From positions 119,098 to 183,097 of the forward strand of contig JAFDYD010000001.1 in the NCBI GenBank assembly GCA_018267615.1: DNA of 64,000 bases. Reading direction: 5' to 3'. The stretch comes from Bacteroidota bacterium (GTDB lineage Bacteria > Bacteroidota > Bacteroidia > Chitinophagales > Chitinophagaceae). The notes below the pieces were generated by a model. That model was given only the letters and a program-made list of their open reading frames with translations, made no database searches and was not told the DNA's origin. The position numbers and the translations under genes were made by a program. How positions within the stretch are numbered: the stretch's first letter is position 1; each line of letters begins with the position of its first letter. Shown piece after piece: positions 1 to 9,513 of the stretch.

Positions 1-1169
1 GTCAGGTTATCGCGCAGCAATTTAAAATCGATATCCTGGTGAGTAATAAATTTTTCATAGTCTATCGGAGGAGCGGATTTTTTTGCGAGTTGATGATCGT
101 ATGTTGTATAGCTGTGCAGTGTATATAGGCGATCTCCGATATCTTCTATGGTTTCTAATATGTGCCGGAGATCGATAAAATTTTCTACGTTCGCTGCAGT
201 TCTTTGTTGGTCTCTAAAATCATTAAAATAAGATCTTAGTTCTTTGATATGAGTATTCAAAGAACTATTTATTTCCGAAACTTTTCCAGCTTTAACAGCG
301 ATCCCGATTTCGTCGAGCTCACCTGCCATTTCCATGATCATTTGTTGAAATCGCAACAGAATATCTGATTTGTCGAATGCCTGGTGCAATGCAGTATAGT
401 CATGCTGCGTGCTCAATACTCTTTCAAAAAGATCCACGATATCCAAAAAAAGCATGACGAGGATTCTACCGATAGGAGTGGTGTCCTTAATAATGGATCT
501 GCTTTTGAAAAGTAATTCTCTTACGAGGTTTTGCTTTTCGTGTACGGATACCTGTTGTTCTAATAATTCCTGGTAATTTTTATCGTAGTTGGTCTGATTA
601 TTATAAAAGGATGCTTTGGTACGTAAGAACGTAGCAGTGGCCTGTATGCAATCACCCAAAGCCTGCTGAGCCAATTTATAGGGACGAAAGCTGTACAACG
701 CCAAACTTAATAGGGTATACCAAACGCCACCCATTAAAATATTCAGCGCATTGATGAAAACATTTCCACCAAAACTATTTCCTCCAATACTATAAATCAT
801 CACCAATAATGCAGCGAGTCCAATTGAACTTGCTCTGCTTCCATAAACTCCAATCATGGAAAATATAAAGCAGAGTAATGCGATCACGACCCCAAGAAAT
901 ATCGGCAAGTGAAGAATAAACCCGATCAGCAATGTCACTAAAAAAATGAGGGCGTCACAAATGATCATTGCATTTCTGCGATGATGAATCGGGCCTGCAT
1001 TGTCTACAATGATTACGCAACTGGCTCCGAGAGACATGGTGATGCCAGCGGAGAGATGATTGAAATAACTCAATAGAATGGCAGGCAAAGTAAGTCCAAC
1101 AGTAATTCTTATTCCTTCACTTAAATAATGGCTGTTGACAAAACTCTTGTACTGCCTGATATAATCCAT
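1..1169 (-). CDS. FUSC-family (YccS-like) inner membrane protein, partial
   Basis: This is the N-terminal 389 codons of a minus-strand gene that runs off the left edge. I translated it from the ATG whose complement is at 1167-1169. The first ~165 residues hold about six hydrophobic segments in the pattern of FUSC/YccS proteins (aromatic-acid-exporter-like). They are followed by a long charged helical region containing the stretch HEKQNLVRELLFKSRS, which fits the cytoplasmic domain of the family. No stop or frameshift is seen in the visible part. The family is thought to be involved in export, but no substrate can be inferred here. The gene is followed at 70 bp by nth on the same strand reading toward it. 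Confidence 0.75.
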   Translation of the reverse strand, partial: MDYIRQYKSFVNSHYLSEGIRITVGLTLPAILLSYFNHLSAGITMSLGASCVIIVDNAGPIHHRRNAMIICDALIFLVTLLIGFILHLPIFLGVVIALLCFIFSMIGVYGSRASSIGLAALLVMIYSIGGNSFGGNVFINALNILMGGVWYTLLSLALYSFRPYKLAQQALGDCIQATATFLRTKASFYNNQTNYDKNYQELLEQQVSVHEKQNLVRELLFKSRSIIKDTTPIGRILVMLFLDIVDLFERVLSTQHDYTALHQAFDKSDILLRFQQMIMEMAGELDEIGIAVKAGKVSEINSSLNTHIKELRSYFNDFRDQQRTAANVENFIDLRHILETIEDIGDRLYTLHSYTTYDHQLAKKSAPPIDYEKFITHQDIDFKLLRDNL

Positions 1170-1239
1170 ATGCCCTTGGATATAGGTTATAGCAATCTAC
1201 CCAATAGTTTTGAAAGTTAAAGTCGTGAGAGATGAAGTA

Positions 1240-1905
1240 TTATTTTTTGATGGATGATTCTCTCTTGCTGATCACTTCCTGGTAGTATTTGCAGGCAGGC
1301 TTCAATCCACAAATTTCACATTTAGGGTTACGTGCAACACAAACATAACGGCCATGTAAAATGAGCCAATGATGTGCCACGTGAATCAAATCTTTCGGTA
1401 TGAGTTGCACCAGTTGTTTTTCTGTTGCAAGTGGAGTTGTGGCTTTTACCGTAAGACCAATTCGTGCTGACACACGGAAGACATGCGTGTCTACGGCCAT
1501 ATTAGGTTGCTGATCGACGACTGAAGTAATTACATTCGCGGTTTTTCTTCCAACACCAGGAAGTTCTACCAATTCATCGACTGTCAGCGGCACTTTCCCG
1601 TTGAATTTTTCCATGAGCATTTTCGCCATGCCTATCAGGTGCTTGGTTTTATTATTAGGATAGGAAATGCTTTTGATAAGGGGAAATAGCTCATCGAAAC
1701 TGGCTTTCGATAACGTTTTTGCATCGGGATATTTCTCGAATATCGCGGGAGTGGTCATATTGACCCGCTTGTCGGTGCATTGGGCTGATAAGATAACTGC
1801 GACCAATAGTTGAAACGGATCATCATAGATCAACTCCGTTTCGGCATTGGGAGAATGTTGCTGGAAATAGTCAATTACAAACTGAAAACGCTTTTTCCTG
1901 GTCAT
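1240..1905 (-). CDS. nth: Endonuclease III (DNA glycosylase/AP lyase)
   Basis: Base-excision repair enzyme that removes oxidised pyrimidines and nicks AP sites. The 221-residue length is close to E. coli Nth (211). The helix-hairpin-helix LPGVGRKTANV carries the catalytic lysine, and the downstream VDTHV carries the catalytic aspartate. The C-terminus has the four-cysteine 4Fe-4S loop with spacing C-x6-C-x2-C-x5-C (CVARNPKCEICGLKPAC). ATG start at 1903-1905. It lies between a FUSC-like gene and a small unknown gene; the functional link is not obvious. Confidence 0.96.
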   Translation of the reverse strand: MTRKKRFQFVIDYFQQHSPNAETELIYDDPFQLLVAVILSAQCTDKRVNMTTPAIFEKYPDAKTLSKASFDELFPLIKSISYPNNKTKHLIGMAKMLMEKFNGKVPLTVDELVELPGVGRKTANVITSVVDQQPNMAVDTHVFRVSARIGLTVKATTPLATEKQLVQLIPKDLIHVAHHWLILHGRYVCVARNPKCEICGLKPACKYYQEVISKRESSIKK

Positions 1906-1964
1906 GAGAAAATCTGAATGACCGCGAATTTAAGGGAATCAGTAGCGTAAAAGAAAATCAGCGA

Positions 1965-2210
1965 TCAATGAGCAGACTCAACGGCTGTTTCCCGTGCATA
2001 ATTGAGCACTTTTAGGATAACCTCCATTCTGGGAGCTACTACTACTTTTTCAAGTTGATTTTCAGCTAATTGCAGAGATTGCAATTTTTCTTGAAGTGTC
2101 CAGTCTTCTTTAAGCGCAGCCTCTATGGCCGCGGTTAAGTCGGGGGAAGACTCTTTATACAAATACAGTAAAAGATCCTCCGGTGTAAAGAGTGTCATAG
2201 GCGAAACCAT
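1965..2210 (-). CDS. Small protein resembling the N-terminal module of anti-sigma factors
   Basis: An 81-residue soluble protein with no membrane segment. Its N-terminal half (LLLYLYKESSPDLTAAIEAAL, then a stretch of charged helix) resembles the short helical module found at the N-terminus of Bacteroidota anti-sigma factors, such as the repeated NYEEFFLLY module of the protein at 13126-14232. No sigma factor gene is adjacent. Either of two in-frame ATGs (residues 1 and 5) could be the start. Function is unknown; the anti-sigma likeness is a weak by-eye comparison. Confidence 0.6.
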   Translation of the reverse strand: MVSPMTLFTPEDLLLYLYKESSPDLTAAIEAALKEDWTLQEKLQSLQLAENQLEKVVVAPRMEVILKVLNYARETAVESAH

Positions 2211-2362
2211 TTAATGTCCTAATTTTTCCGAAGCAGTAAAAATGAAACGTCCGTATTAAAAACGCTGCTTGGAACTTCTTATTGTTTATTTTCTAAAATA
2301 AATGATACCAGGCTTTCTTTTAGTATAAGGGGGTCAACAGAGGTTTATGCCGGTGAAAAGGC

Positions 2363-2662
2363 TCATTTTTCCTTGATGAGGAAGATGTCTTCATTATCCT
2401 TTTTCATGAAGTATTTCTCTCTGGCATATTTTTCAATAGTAGAGGGATTGGATTTGAGCTTGTCAAGTTCTGTCCTGGTGGCGGCAATTTGCGCTTCATA
2501 ATATTTTTTGCTCTGCTCCAGTTTTTTCAATTCTTCTTTATGTCTGAAATGGGTAGTTATAAAATCTCTATCATCAATAAATAATATCCATATGGCAAAA
2601 CCTGCTGCGGTCAACAGGTATTTGTTCTTTAACCATGAAGGGATATTTTGAAAAAATTTCAT
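2363..2662 (-). CDS. Septum formation initiator, DivIC/FtsB-like
   Basis: A 99-residue bitopic protein. One membrane segment (about residues 14-29, LTAAGFAIWILFI) is followed by a periplasmic coiled coil (KEELKKLEQSKKYYEAQI...), then EKYAREKYFMKKDNEDIFLI, the typical end of DivIC/FtsB proteins. These pair with FtsL and the FtsQ homologue in the divisome. In Bacteroidota this gene commonly sits beside eno, as here. It is separated from eno by an inverted repeat at 2681-2769. Confidence 0.88.
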   Translation of the reverse strand: MKFFQNIPSWLKNKYLLTAAGFAIWILFIDDRDFITTHFRHKEELKKLEQSKKYYEAQIAATRTELDKLKSNPSTIEKYAREKYFMKKDNEDIFLIKEK

Positions 2663-2680
2663 AGTGATGATTATTGTCAG

Positions 2681-2769
2681 AACCGGGATTTTATACGATT
2701 AAACTGATTTTTCCGATTTATTTTATTTAACCATCAGCTAAATAAGTTTAATCGTATAAAATCCTGGTT
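2681..2769. repeat. Intergenic inverted repeat, 9-bp gatt family
   Basis: Arms 2681-2705 and 2745-2769 match at 24 of 25 positions. The left arm begins TCAGAACCGGGATTTTA (from 2678) and has GATT words at 2687, 2697, 2705 and 2714, spaced about 8-10 bp. The right arm ends 4 bp before the stop codon of eno. The loop is 39 bp and A/T-rich. It belongs with the repeats at 4095, 5128 and 52688, which share the TCTGAAC end. It could act as a terminator or 3' stabiliser for eno, but no clear T-run follows. Confidence 0.9.
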
Positions 2770-2773
2770 AAGA

Positions 2774-4084
<1,311 letters not shown>

Positions 4085-4094
4085 TTAAAAATTG

Positions 4095-4198
4095 TCAGAA
4101 CTGTGATTGATGAGATCTATGGGATTTGTGGGAACGGGATGTTGTCAATATTTTGATTTTCCTATTAATCCCATGCACCTCATCAATCACAGTTCTGA
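4095..4198. repeat. Intergenic inverted repeat, 9-bp gatt family, overlapping the end of gldA
   Basis: The arms start TCAGAACTGTGATTGATGAG (4095) and end with its complement at 4198. About 32 bp per arm pair with a few mismatches. The left arm reads as degenerate 9-mers (gtgattgat, gagatctat, gggatttgt, gggaacggg). The right arm covers the stop codon (4187-4189) of the ABC gene and supplies its last codons (Ser-Glu-Leu-stop). So the element has become part of the coding sequence, or the gene end was rebuilt by its arrival. Confidence 0.88.
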
Positions 4199-5095
4199 TG
4201 TCAAACTCCTGAATACATCTTCAAGGGTTCCGCTTTCGTTCTGCAAAGAAACAATGTTCAGGTTATTTTGCAAAGCGAGTTCAAGCAATTGTTTTTTTAC
4301 GTCTGTAATGTCGTCTGTTTCGATTTCCCAATGCAGATCATCTTTCCTGGTAACGGATATGACTTTTTTTAATCCCTGTATCATTCCGGGATCGACGATT
4401 TCTCTGAATGCTACCTGGATAATATTATTTTTTTGCTGTTGGCGAAGTTGGGTCAGGGTATTATCGGCAACTAATTTTCCTTTGTTAATAATGATTACAC
4501 GGTCACATATCGCTTCAACTTCTTGCAGAATGTGAGAAGAGAAAAGAACAGTTTTATTTTTTCCAAGCTCTTTGATCACTTCCCTGATTTCGACGATCTG
4601 ATTTGGATCCAAACCCGTCGTCGGCTCGTCCAATATCAATACTTCAGGATCATGAATTAATGATGCCGCAAGTCCAACTCTTTGTTTATATCCCTTCGAT
4701 AACTGGCTTATCTTTTTTTTACGCTCAGGTGTAAGTCCAACAGTAGAGATTATCTCATCTATTTTTTGCTTTTTATTGGAGATTTCGTGTATGTCTGCAA
4801 CAAAGCCGAGATATTCTTTTACATACATATCATAATACAACGGATTTGCTTCCGGTAGGTAACCAATTTTCCTTTTCGTTTCGAGTGGCTTTTCTTTTAC
4901 ATTGATACCACACACGATTGCATCTCCACTATTTTGATGCAGGTATCCAGTAATGATTTTCATCGTCGTCGATTTACCCGCGCCGTTCGGCCCAAGAAAT
5001 CCTACAATTTCTGCATTATTGACTTTGAAAGAAATAGTATCTATCGCTTTTTGTTCTCCATATATTTTTGTGAGATCTCTTACTTCAATGGACAT
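4187..5095 (-). CDS. gldA: GldA-like ABC transporter ATP-binding protein
   Basis: A 302-residue ABC ATPase. Walker A is GPNGAGKST, the Q-loop region IGYLPEANPLYYDMYVKEYL is characteristic of GldA, the signature is LSKGYKQRVGLA, Walker B is VLILDEPTTGLDP and the H-loop is SSHIL. The C-terminal ~85 residues are the usual extension of this subfamily. GldA works with GldF/GldG in gliding motility and type IX secretion-related functions, but neither is in this window, so a general ABC-2 exporter ATPase is possible. The last three residues and the stop lie inside an inverted repeat (4095-4198). Confidence 0.78.
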   Translation of the reverse strand: MSIEVRDLTKIYGEQKAIDTISFKVNNAEIVGFLGPNGAGKSTTMKIITGYLHQNSGDAIVCGINVKEKPLETKRKIGYLPEANPLYYDMYVKEYLGFVADIHEISNKKQKIDEIISTVGLTPERKKKISQLSKGYKQRVGLAASLIHDPEVLILDEPTTGLDPNQIVEIREVIKELGKNKTVLFSSHILQEVEAICDRVIIINKGKLVADNTLTQLRQQQKNNIIQVAFREIVDPGMIQGLKKVISVTRKDDLHWEIETDDITDVKKQLLELALQNNLNIVSLQNESGTLEDVFRSLTSEL

Positions 5096-5127
5096 GCGGA
5101 TAATTTACGGTGCGAAAATAGCCAATT

Positions 5128-5203
5128 TGAACCGTGATTGTAAACGATTTTACTGATTATTCTGATCAGAATAATCAGTAAAATCGTTTACAATCACGGT
5201 TCA
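5128..5203. repeat. 76-bp perfect palindrome, no spacer (9-bp gatt family)
   Basis: Positions 5128-5165 are the exact reverse complement of 5166-5203: 38 bp per arm, no mismatch, centre TCTGATCAGA. The arm starts TGAACCGTGATTG, and GATT/GATC words fall at 5136, 5146, 5155 and 5164 (spacing 10, 9, 9). The right end includes the stop codon of the small membrane protein gene (5201-5203). It separates that gene from gldA. As RNA it would form a hairpin with 38 bp and no free loop beyond the minimal turn. Confidence 0.97.
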
Positions 5204-5416
5204 GACATCATACTCCCCTTTCCACGAGTAATAGCCAAATATCACGAAGCCGATTGCAATTGGAATGAAGATCCCTATAAAAACGCCCCATTGAATTTTT
5301 GTATCGATAACGGGTTTTTTTGCTATTTCTCCAGCTCCGGTTTTAATCAGGTAATAGATAGCAACCGGTCCGGTTATTATCCATATCAATCCCAATATTC
5401 TTTTTAATTTATTCAT
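5201..5416 (-). CDS. Small two-helix membrane protein downstream of the MHS transporter
   Basis: A 71-residue protein with two predicted membrane helices (about residues 7-24 and 43-63) joined by a charged segment, ending YYSWKGEYDV. The gene follows the transporter gene by 24 bp on the same strand, so the two are probably co-transcribed and this may be an accessory subunit. The stop codon lies in the 76-bp palindrome. The family was not identified with certainty. Confidence 0.8.
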   Translation of the reverse strand: MNKLKRILGLIWIITGPVAIYYLIKTGAGEIAKKPVIDTKIQWGVFIGIFIPIAIGFVIFGYYSWKGEYDV

Positions 5417-5440
5417 GGTGGAATTTGTTTATGTGGTGAA

Positions 5441-6976
5441 TCAATCCGAAAGATCCAGATCGATTTTATTGCTAATATAAATTGCTCCGATGATCAGGCA
5501 CAACGTTGCAATGATAATCGGGTACATTAAACCTACAAGTTTGTTATCAACATATATTGTCGTAAGCAAAGTTGCAATGAATGGAGTAAGTCCGCCAAAA
5601 ACGCCATTGCCAATATGATAAGGCAACGACATAGAGGTGTACCTGATTTTTGTCGGGAACATCTCGACAAGAAACGCAGCAATGGGCCCATATACCATCG
5701 TCACATAAAGGATCATAACAAAAACCAACAATACCATTTTCCAATAGCCAACACTTCCCAGTTGCTTCGAAATTTTTACTTCAGGTTTTAATGTCTTGCG
5801 ATCTGTCGCCGCGTATGCAGTATCTTTTTTTGTGTCTGATACGATTGTACCATCGTCGAAAAATGTTTTCGTTGTCGTTGTCCTTAATGCATTGCCTGTA
5901 CTTCCAATTGGAACGAGAGAATTATTAACTTCTTTTTTTTCCGTCAATTCAATTTTGTTTTTTAAATCCGCGATACTCAAAAGTTGATTAAATAAAAAAT
6001 GATAAGTAACAACAGCCAAAAACATACCCGCAATCATGATCCATTTTCTTCCGACTTTATCACTCCATCCTCCGAATACTACAAAAAATGGTGTCGCAAA
6101 AACAATCGCCCATATCAATATCGTTCTCGACTGATCGAAATCAATCTTACAAACATTTTCAATAAATGATTGCGCATAAAATTGTCCCGTGTACCAGACA
6201 ACACCCTGACCCATCGTAGCTCCAAACAAGGCGAGCAAAACAATTTTCAAATTCAGTTTATGTCCAAAGCTTTCTTTGAGGGGATTCAAAGATGTCTTGC
6301 CCGATTTTTTTAATTCCACAAACAGCGGAGACTCCTGCATTTTAAGGCGGATATATATCGAAACAATTACCAACACTATAGAAACAAGAAATGGAATCCT
6401 CCATCCCCAGTCATTAAATTTTGCAATTGATTTTGTAAGATTGGAATCAAGAAAATGCCTGGTCAGCAATATCACACCCAATGAAACAAATAGGCCAAGT
6501 GTCGCAGTTGTTTGTATCCATGAAGTATAATATCCTCTTCTGCTTGAGGGCGAATGTTCAGCCACATAAGTTGCGGCGCCGCCATATTCTCCACCTAGCG
6601 CCAACCCCTGCAACAGTCGCAATAATAAAACAATTAGTGGGGCAGCAAATCCAATGCTTTCATAACCCGGTACCAGGCCAATGGCAAAAGTGGAACCGCC
6701 CATGATGATCAACGTTAGTAAGAATGTGTATTTGCGTCCAATAAGGTCTCCCAGTCTTCCAAATACCAATGCACCAAATGGGCGAACGATAAATCCGGCA
6801 GCAAATGTGGCGAGTGTGGAAAGCAGTGCTGCAGTCGGATTTGTTTTCGGAAAAAACTGGCTCGCAATAACCGTTGCGAGGCTTCCGAAAATATAGAAAT
6901 CGTACCATTCTATCAACGTGCCCAAAGATGATGCAAGAATGACTTTACGAATTCCCTGTGTCGAAGAAAGAGCCAT
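5441..6976 (-). CDS. MHS-type major facilitator transporter
   Basis: A 511-residue 12-helix MFS protein. The N-terminus (GTLIEWYDFYIFGSLA), the loop motif GRLGDLIGRKYT and RLLQGLALGGEYGGAATYVAEHSP are hallmarks of the metabolite:H+ symporter (MHS) group, which includes ProP, KgtP and ShiA. The second-half loop is GGWSDKVGRKW. About 70 extra hydrophilic residues (roughly 345-410, rich in Lys, Thr and Asp) interrupt the C-terminal half before KMVLLVFVMILYVTMVYGP. The substrate cannot be told from sequence; the upstream GH130 and sugar isomerase genes (105 bp and farther) suggest a carbohydrate-derived compound. Confidence 0.87.
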   Translation of the reverse strand: MALSSTQGIRKVILASSLGTLIEWYDFYIFGSLATVIASQFFPKTNPTAALLSTLATFAAGFIVRPFGALVFGRLGDLIGRKYTFLLTLIIMGGSTFAIGLVPGYESIGFAAPLIVLLLRLLQGLALGGEYGGAATYVAEHSPSSRRGYYTSWIQTTATLGLFVSLGVILLTRHFLDSNLTKSIAKFNDWGWRIPFLVSIVLVIVSIYIRLKMQESPLFVELKKSGKTSLNPLKESFGHKLNLKIVLLALFGATMGQGVVWYTGQFYAQSFIENVCKIDFDQSRTILIWAIVFATPFFVVFGGWSDKVGRKWIMIAGMFLAVVTYHFLFNQLLSIADLKNKIELTEKKEVNNSLVPIGSTGNALRTTTTKTFFDDGTIVSDTKKDTAYAATDRKTLKPEVKISKQLGSVGYWKMVLLVFVMILYVTMVYGPIAAFLVEMFPTKIRYTSMSLPYHIGNGVFGGLTPFIATLLTTIYVDNKLVGLMYPIIIATLCLIIGAIYISNKIDLDLSD

Positions 6977-7081
6977 GATTTTTAAAATTATTATTGACTT
7001 GGAAGATAAATAAACGCTTACATCGACCTTGCAATTTTTTTTTGATGCAATTTATTTTCCGCACAATCTTTCATCACCTGA

Positions 7082-8272
7082 TTATTCATGATTCGCGACA
7101 GCAATTTTCGAATCGGCCGTGCCGTAATACAAAAACCATTTGTTTTTAAATCTTGCAAGTCCTTCCAAAAAGCAAACGTTATTTACTTGTCCCGTCATTT
7201 CATATGGCTTATCAGGTTTCATAAAAAAATGATCCATTCTCTCTATAATTTTGGTAGGATCATTTTTGTCGATCAAGACCTGTGAAGCAGCATACGTTCC
7301 ATTTGGTAGCGAGCTGTCTCCAATACTTACAATATTGCGGCTATTAAAAATTAACACTATTCCTTTTTCGGTTAGCATTGCCGGTGGACCCGATTCCACC
7401 AGGTCACTGTCGAATTTTTTGCTTCTTGTAGGGACTACAATTTTTAAATCAGGCATCGTCAACGAAATTCCTTTTAGCTCAATGGGTGCTTTTTCGCCAG
7501 CCTGCATTTCCACTGGTGTCCAATTGATCAAGTCATCTGATGTAGCAACCCAAATGTTTTGATCTCCCCAATACATCCAGTATTTTCCATTGATTTTTGT
7601 TGCAATGATTTTTCCTTCAGGAGTATAAGAAGAAACGATAGAGCCAGACTTGGACCACTTATCGAGGTATTTTCCATTATATGCTTTAGCAAACACGGGT
7701 CCGTGCTTGGTCCATTTTTTCAAATCATTTGAAGTAGCAACCAATAACCTTGCAGTTTTACCTTCAAAGGCAGTATAGGTCATGTAGTAAGTTCCTTTTT
7801 CGTCTTCAACAATTCTTGGATCTTCACAACCACCCTGCCATTCATATTTTTTTTCGGAATCGTTATCGGGAAATAATACAGGTTCGTTATTTCGTATGAA
7901 ATGAATACCATCTGTGCTTTCGGCTAGCCCTATCCGTGAGGTGCCGTCGGGTTTTCCTATTTTGTCTTGTGCACGATAAAGCATATATAGCGTATCTCCG
8001 CGAACGACGATTGCGGGATTGAAAACATCTTTTTCCTCCCACAATACTTTTCGCTTTTGCAGTGGACAAAAAAATTCTCCTTTGCCTGGTTGTAAAATAG
8101 GATTGACAGAATCAATTTTTGTGAAAGGTATCAGCGCCCAATCGTCATTTTTTTTGGTTGATGTTGAATCTTGAGCGGCGGTCTTTTCTCTAACGGGTTC
8201 GTTACATCCGAGAATTTGAATGAAAAAAAATAATGCGCAGCATGGCAGCAGCAGTCGTTGTAAACAGTTCAT
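7082..8272 (-). CDS. Lipoprotein of glycoside hydrolase family 130-like fold
   Basis: A 396-residue secreted lipoprotein: signal peptide with lipobox FIQILGC (Cys at residue 23). The body is a beta-propeller like GH130/GH43: VFNPAIVVRGDTLYMLYRA, ESTDGIHF, GGCEDPRIV (the GH130 signature around the catalytic Asp), YYMTYTAF, ATSNDLKKW, and the end FLYYGTADSKIAVA. GH130 enzymes are mannoside phosphorylases or hydrolases; an extracytoplasmic lipoprotein form is more likely a hydrolase. It is probably in one operon with the isomerase upstream and the MHS transporter downstream. Confidence 0.83.
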   Translation of the reverse strand: MNCLQRLLLPCCALFFFIQILGCNEPVREKTAAQDSTSTKKNDDWALIPFTKIDSVNPILQPGKGEFFCPLQKRKVLWEEKDVFNPAIVVRGDTLYMLYRAQDKIGKPDGTSRIGLAESTDGIHFIRNNEPVLFPDNDSEKKYEWQGGCEDPRIVEDEKGTYYMTYTAFEGKTARLLVATSNDLKKWTKHGPVFAKAYNGKYLDKWSKSGSIVSSYTPEGKIIATKINGKYWMYWGDQNIWVATSDDLINWTPVEMQAGEKAPIELKGISLTMPDLKIVVPTRSKKFDSDLVESGPPAMLTEKGIVLIFNSRNIVSIGDSSLPNGTYAASQVLIDKNDPTKIIERMDHFFMKPDKPYEMTGQVNNVCFLEGLARFKNKWFLYYGTADSKIAVANHE

Positions 8273-8379
8273 TGGTTGATGATAAAATTAAATGGCATCA
8301 CCCGTCGCTCCCCAAACTTCAGCGATCTTGGTTATGCCATTCTTTATGATTGTTAACTGAAAATTTTCGATTCAACGAT

Positions 8380-9351
8380 TTACAGTGTAGCGCGGCTCTT
8401 TTGCATTGCCGGCCTGCGTTCTCTCAACAGGTCCTTCATATATTTCAGAGATATCTTATTTGCATGGTCAACTTCTTCAATCCCCGCGATCTTGTGATTT
8501 TTATAGACAGGCAAGCAATATTCTGAAACGAGATATCCTTCATAACCGATCTCATCTAATCCGCCAAAGAAGGCCTTATAATTAATTGTTTCGCCAGAGG
8601 AAGGTGATGGATCTTGTATTATTTCGCCATCTGCGTTCTGCGAAAAATTCCAAGCTCCAAAATGGGTGAGAACCGTAGATGCTCCACAATGTTCGATTGA
8701 TTCACGAACATATTCATCACTTTGTCTTTCGTAAAATAAAGGCACATCGAGACAAAGCTTAATATTCGGACGATCGATTTCCTGCATCATTGCCAATACA
8801 TCTTCATATCCCTGGCGGATAACCGGCGCATGATTTTGAAGTGCCAATGTAATTCCCAAATCAGCAGCTCTTGCTGATACTTCACGAATTCCTTTTACTG
8901 CGCGATCCCATCTCCTCAGATCGGCGGGGAACAAACGTTTATAATAAGGTGTGCGGTCAAATGAATTATATAAGGCACATTCTTCTTCGTCATTAATGAT
9001 GCCGGGCCATGCTGCAAAAATTTTTACGACATCAATTTCAAGATCACTTGCCAATTCAAGTACGTATTGCATCATCGCTATATTATTCTCCCTTTCTTCC
9101 ATCAGGTTACTGGAAAAATTAGACAGGCTTTCAATTGCACAAAGCGCAATACCTTCTCCGGCTGCAACTTCTTTGATCCGTTTGCGATCAGCTTTACTCA
9201 AATCGATCGGTGAAGCAATCGGGCGCTTTGTTTCTATCGACAGAGCATCGAAACCTAGCTCCTTTGCCTTGTAAATCTGTTGTTCGATCGACAACGCTTT
9301 TCCTGAATAAAATAATCCCGCATAAGAAACGGTGAGTAATGCGAATTTCAT
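8380..9351 (-). CDS. Sugar phosphate isomerase/epimerase-like TIM-barrel protein
   Basis: A 323-residue AP-endonuclease-2-like TIM barrel. Features seen are KAKELGFDALSIET, VVKIFAAWPG, GITLALQNHAP (metal-ligand region), IKLCLDVPLFYE and GYEGYLVSEYCLP, near the metal-binding glutamate region. This family includes xylose isomerase-like and inosose-type enzymes; the actual substrate is unknown. It is the first gene of the likely operon continuing with the GH130 lipoprotein. The leader, 9352-9513, is shared with the divergent acs gene. Confidence 0.82.
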   Translation of the reverse strand: MKFALLTVSYAGLFYSGKALSIEQQIYKAKELGFDALSIETKRPIASPIDLSKADRKRIKEVAAGEGIALCAIESLSNFSSNLMEERENNIAMMQYVLELASDLEIDVVKIFAAWPGIINDEEECALYNSFDRTPYYKRLFPADLRRWDRAVKGIREVSARAADLGITLALQNHAPVIRQGYEDVLAMMQEIDRPNIKLCLDVPLFYERQSDEYVRESIEHCGASTVLTHFGAWNFSQNADGEIIQDPSPSSGETINYKAFFGGLDEIGYEGYLVSEYCLPVYKNHKIAGIEEVDHANKISLKYMKDLLRERRPAMQKSRATL

Positions 9352-9513
9352 GATTCAATCCTCCTTGTTTTGTAAATAAAAGCGGATGAAAGTTATTAAA
9401 TAACTCACGAAGAAACAAATGGAATAATTAAGTTGATGTATCGATAAACTATATAAGTTTAAAACTCTAAATTTACCGTCCAAAATTATCACACATCTAA
9501 ATTGGCGATTGCA

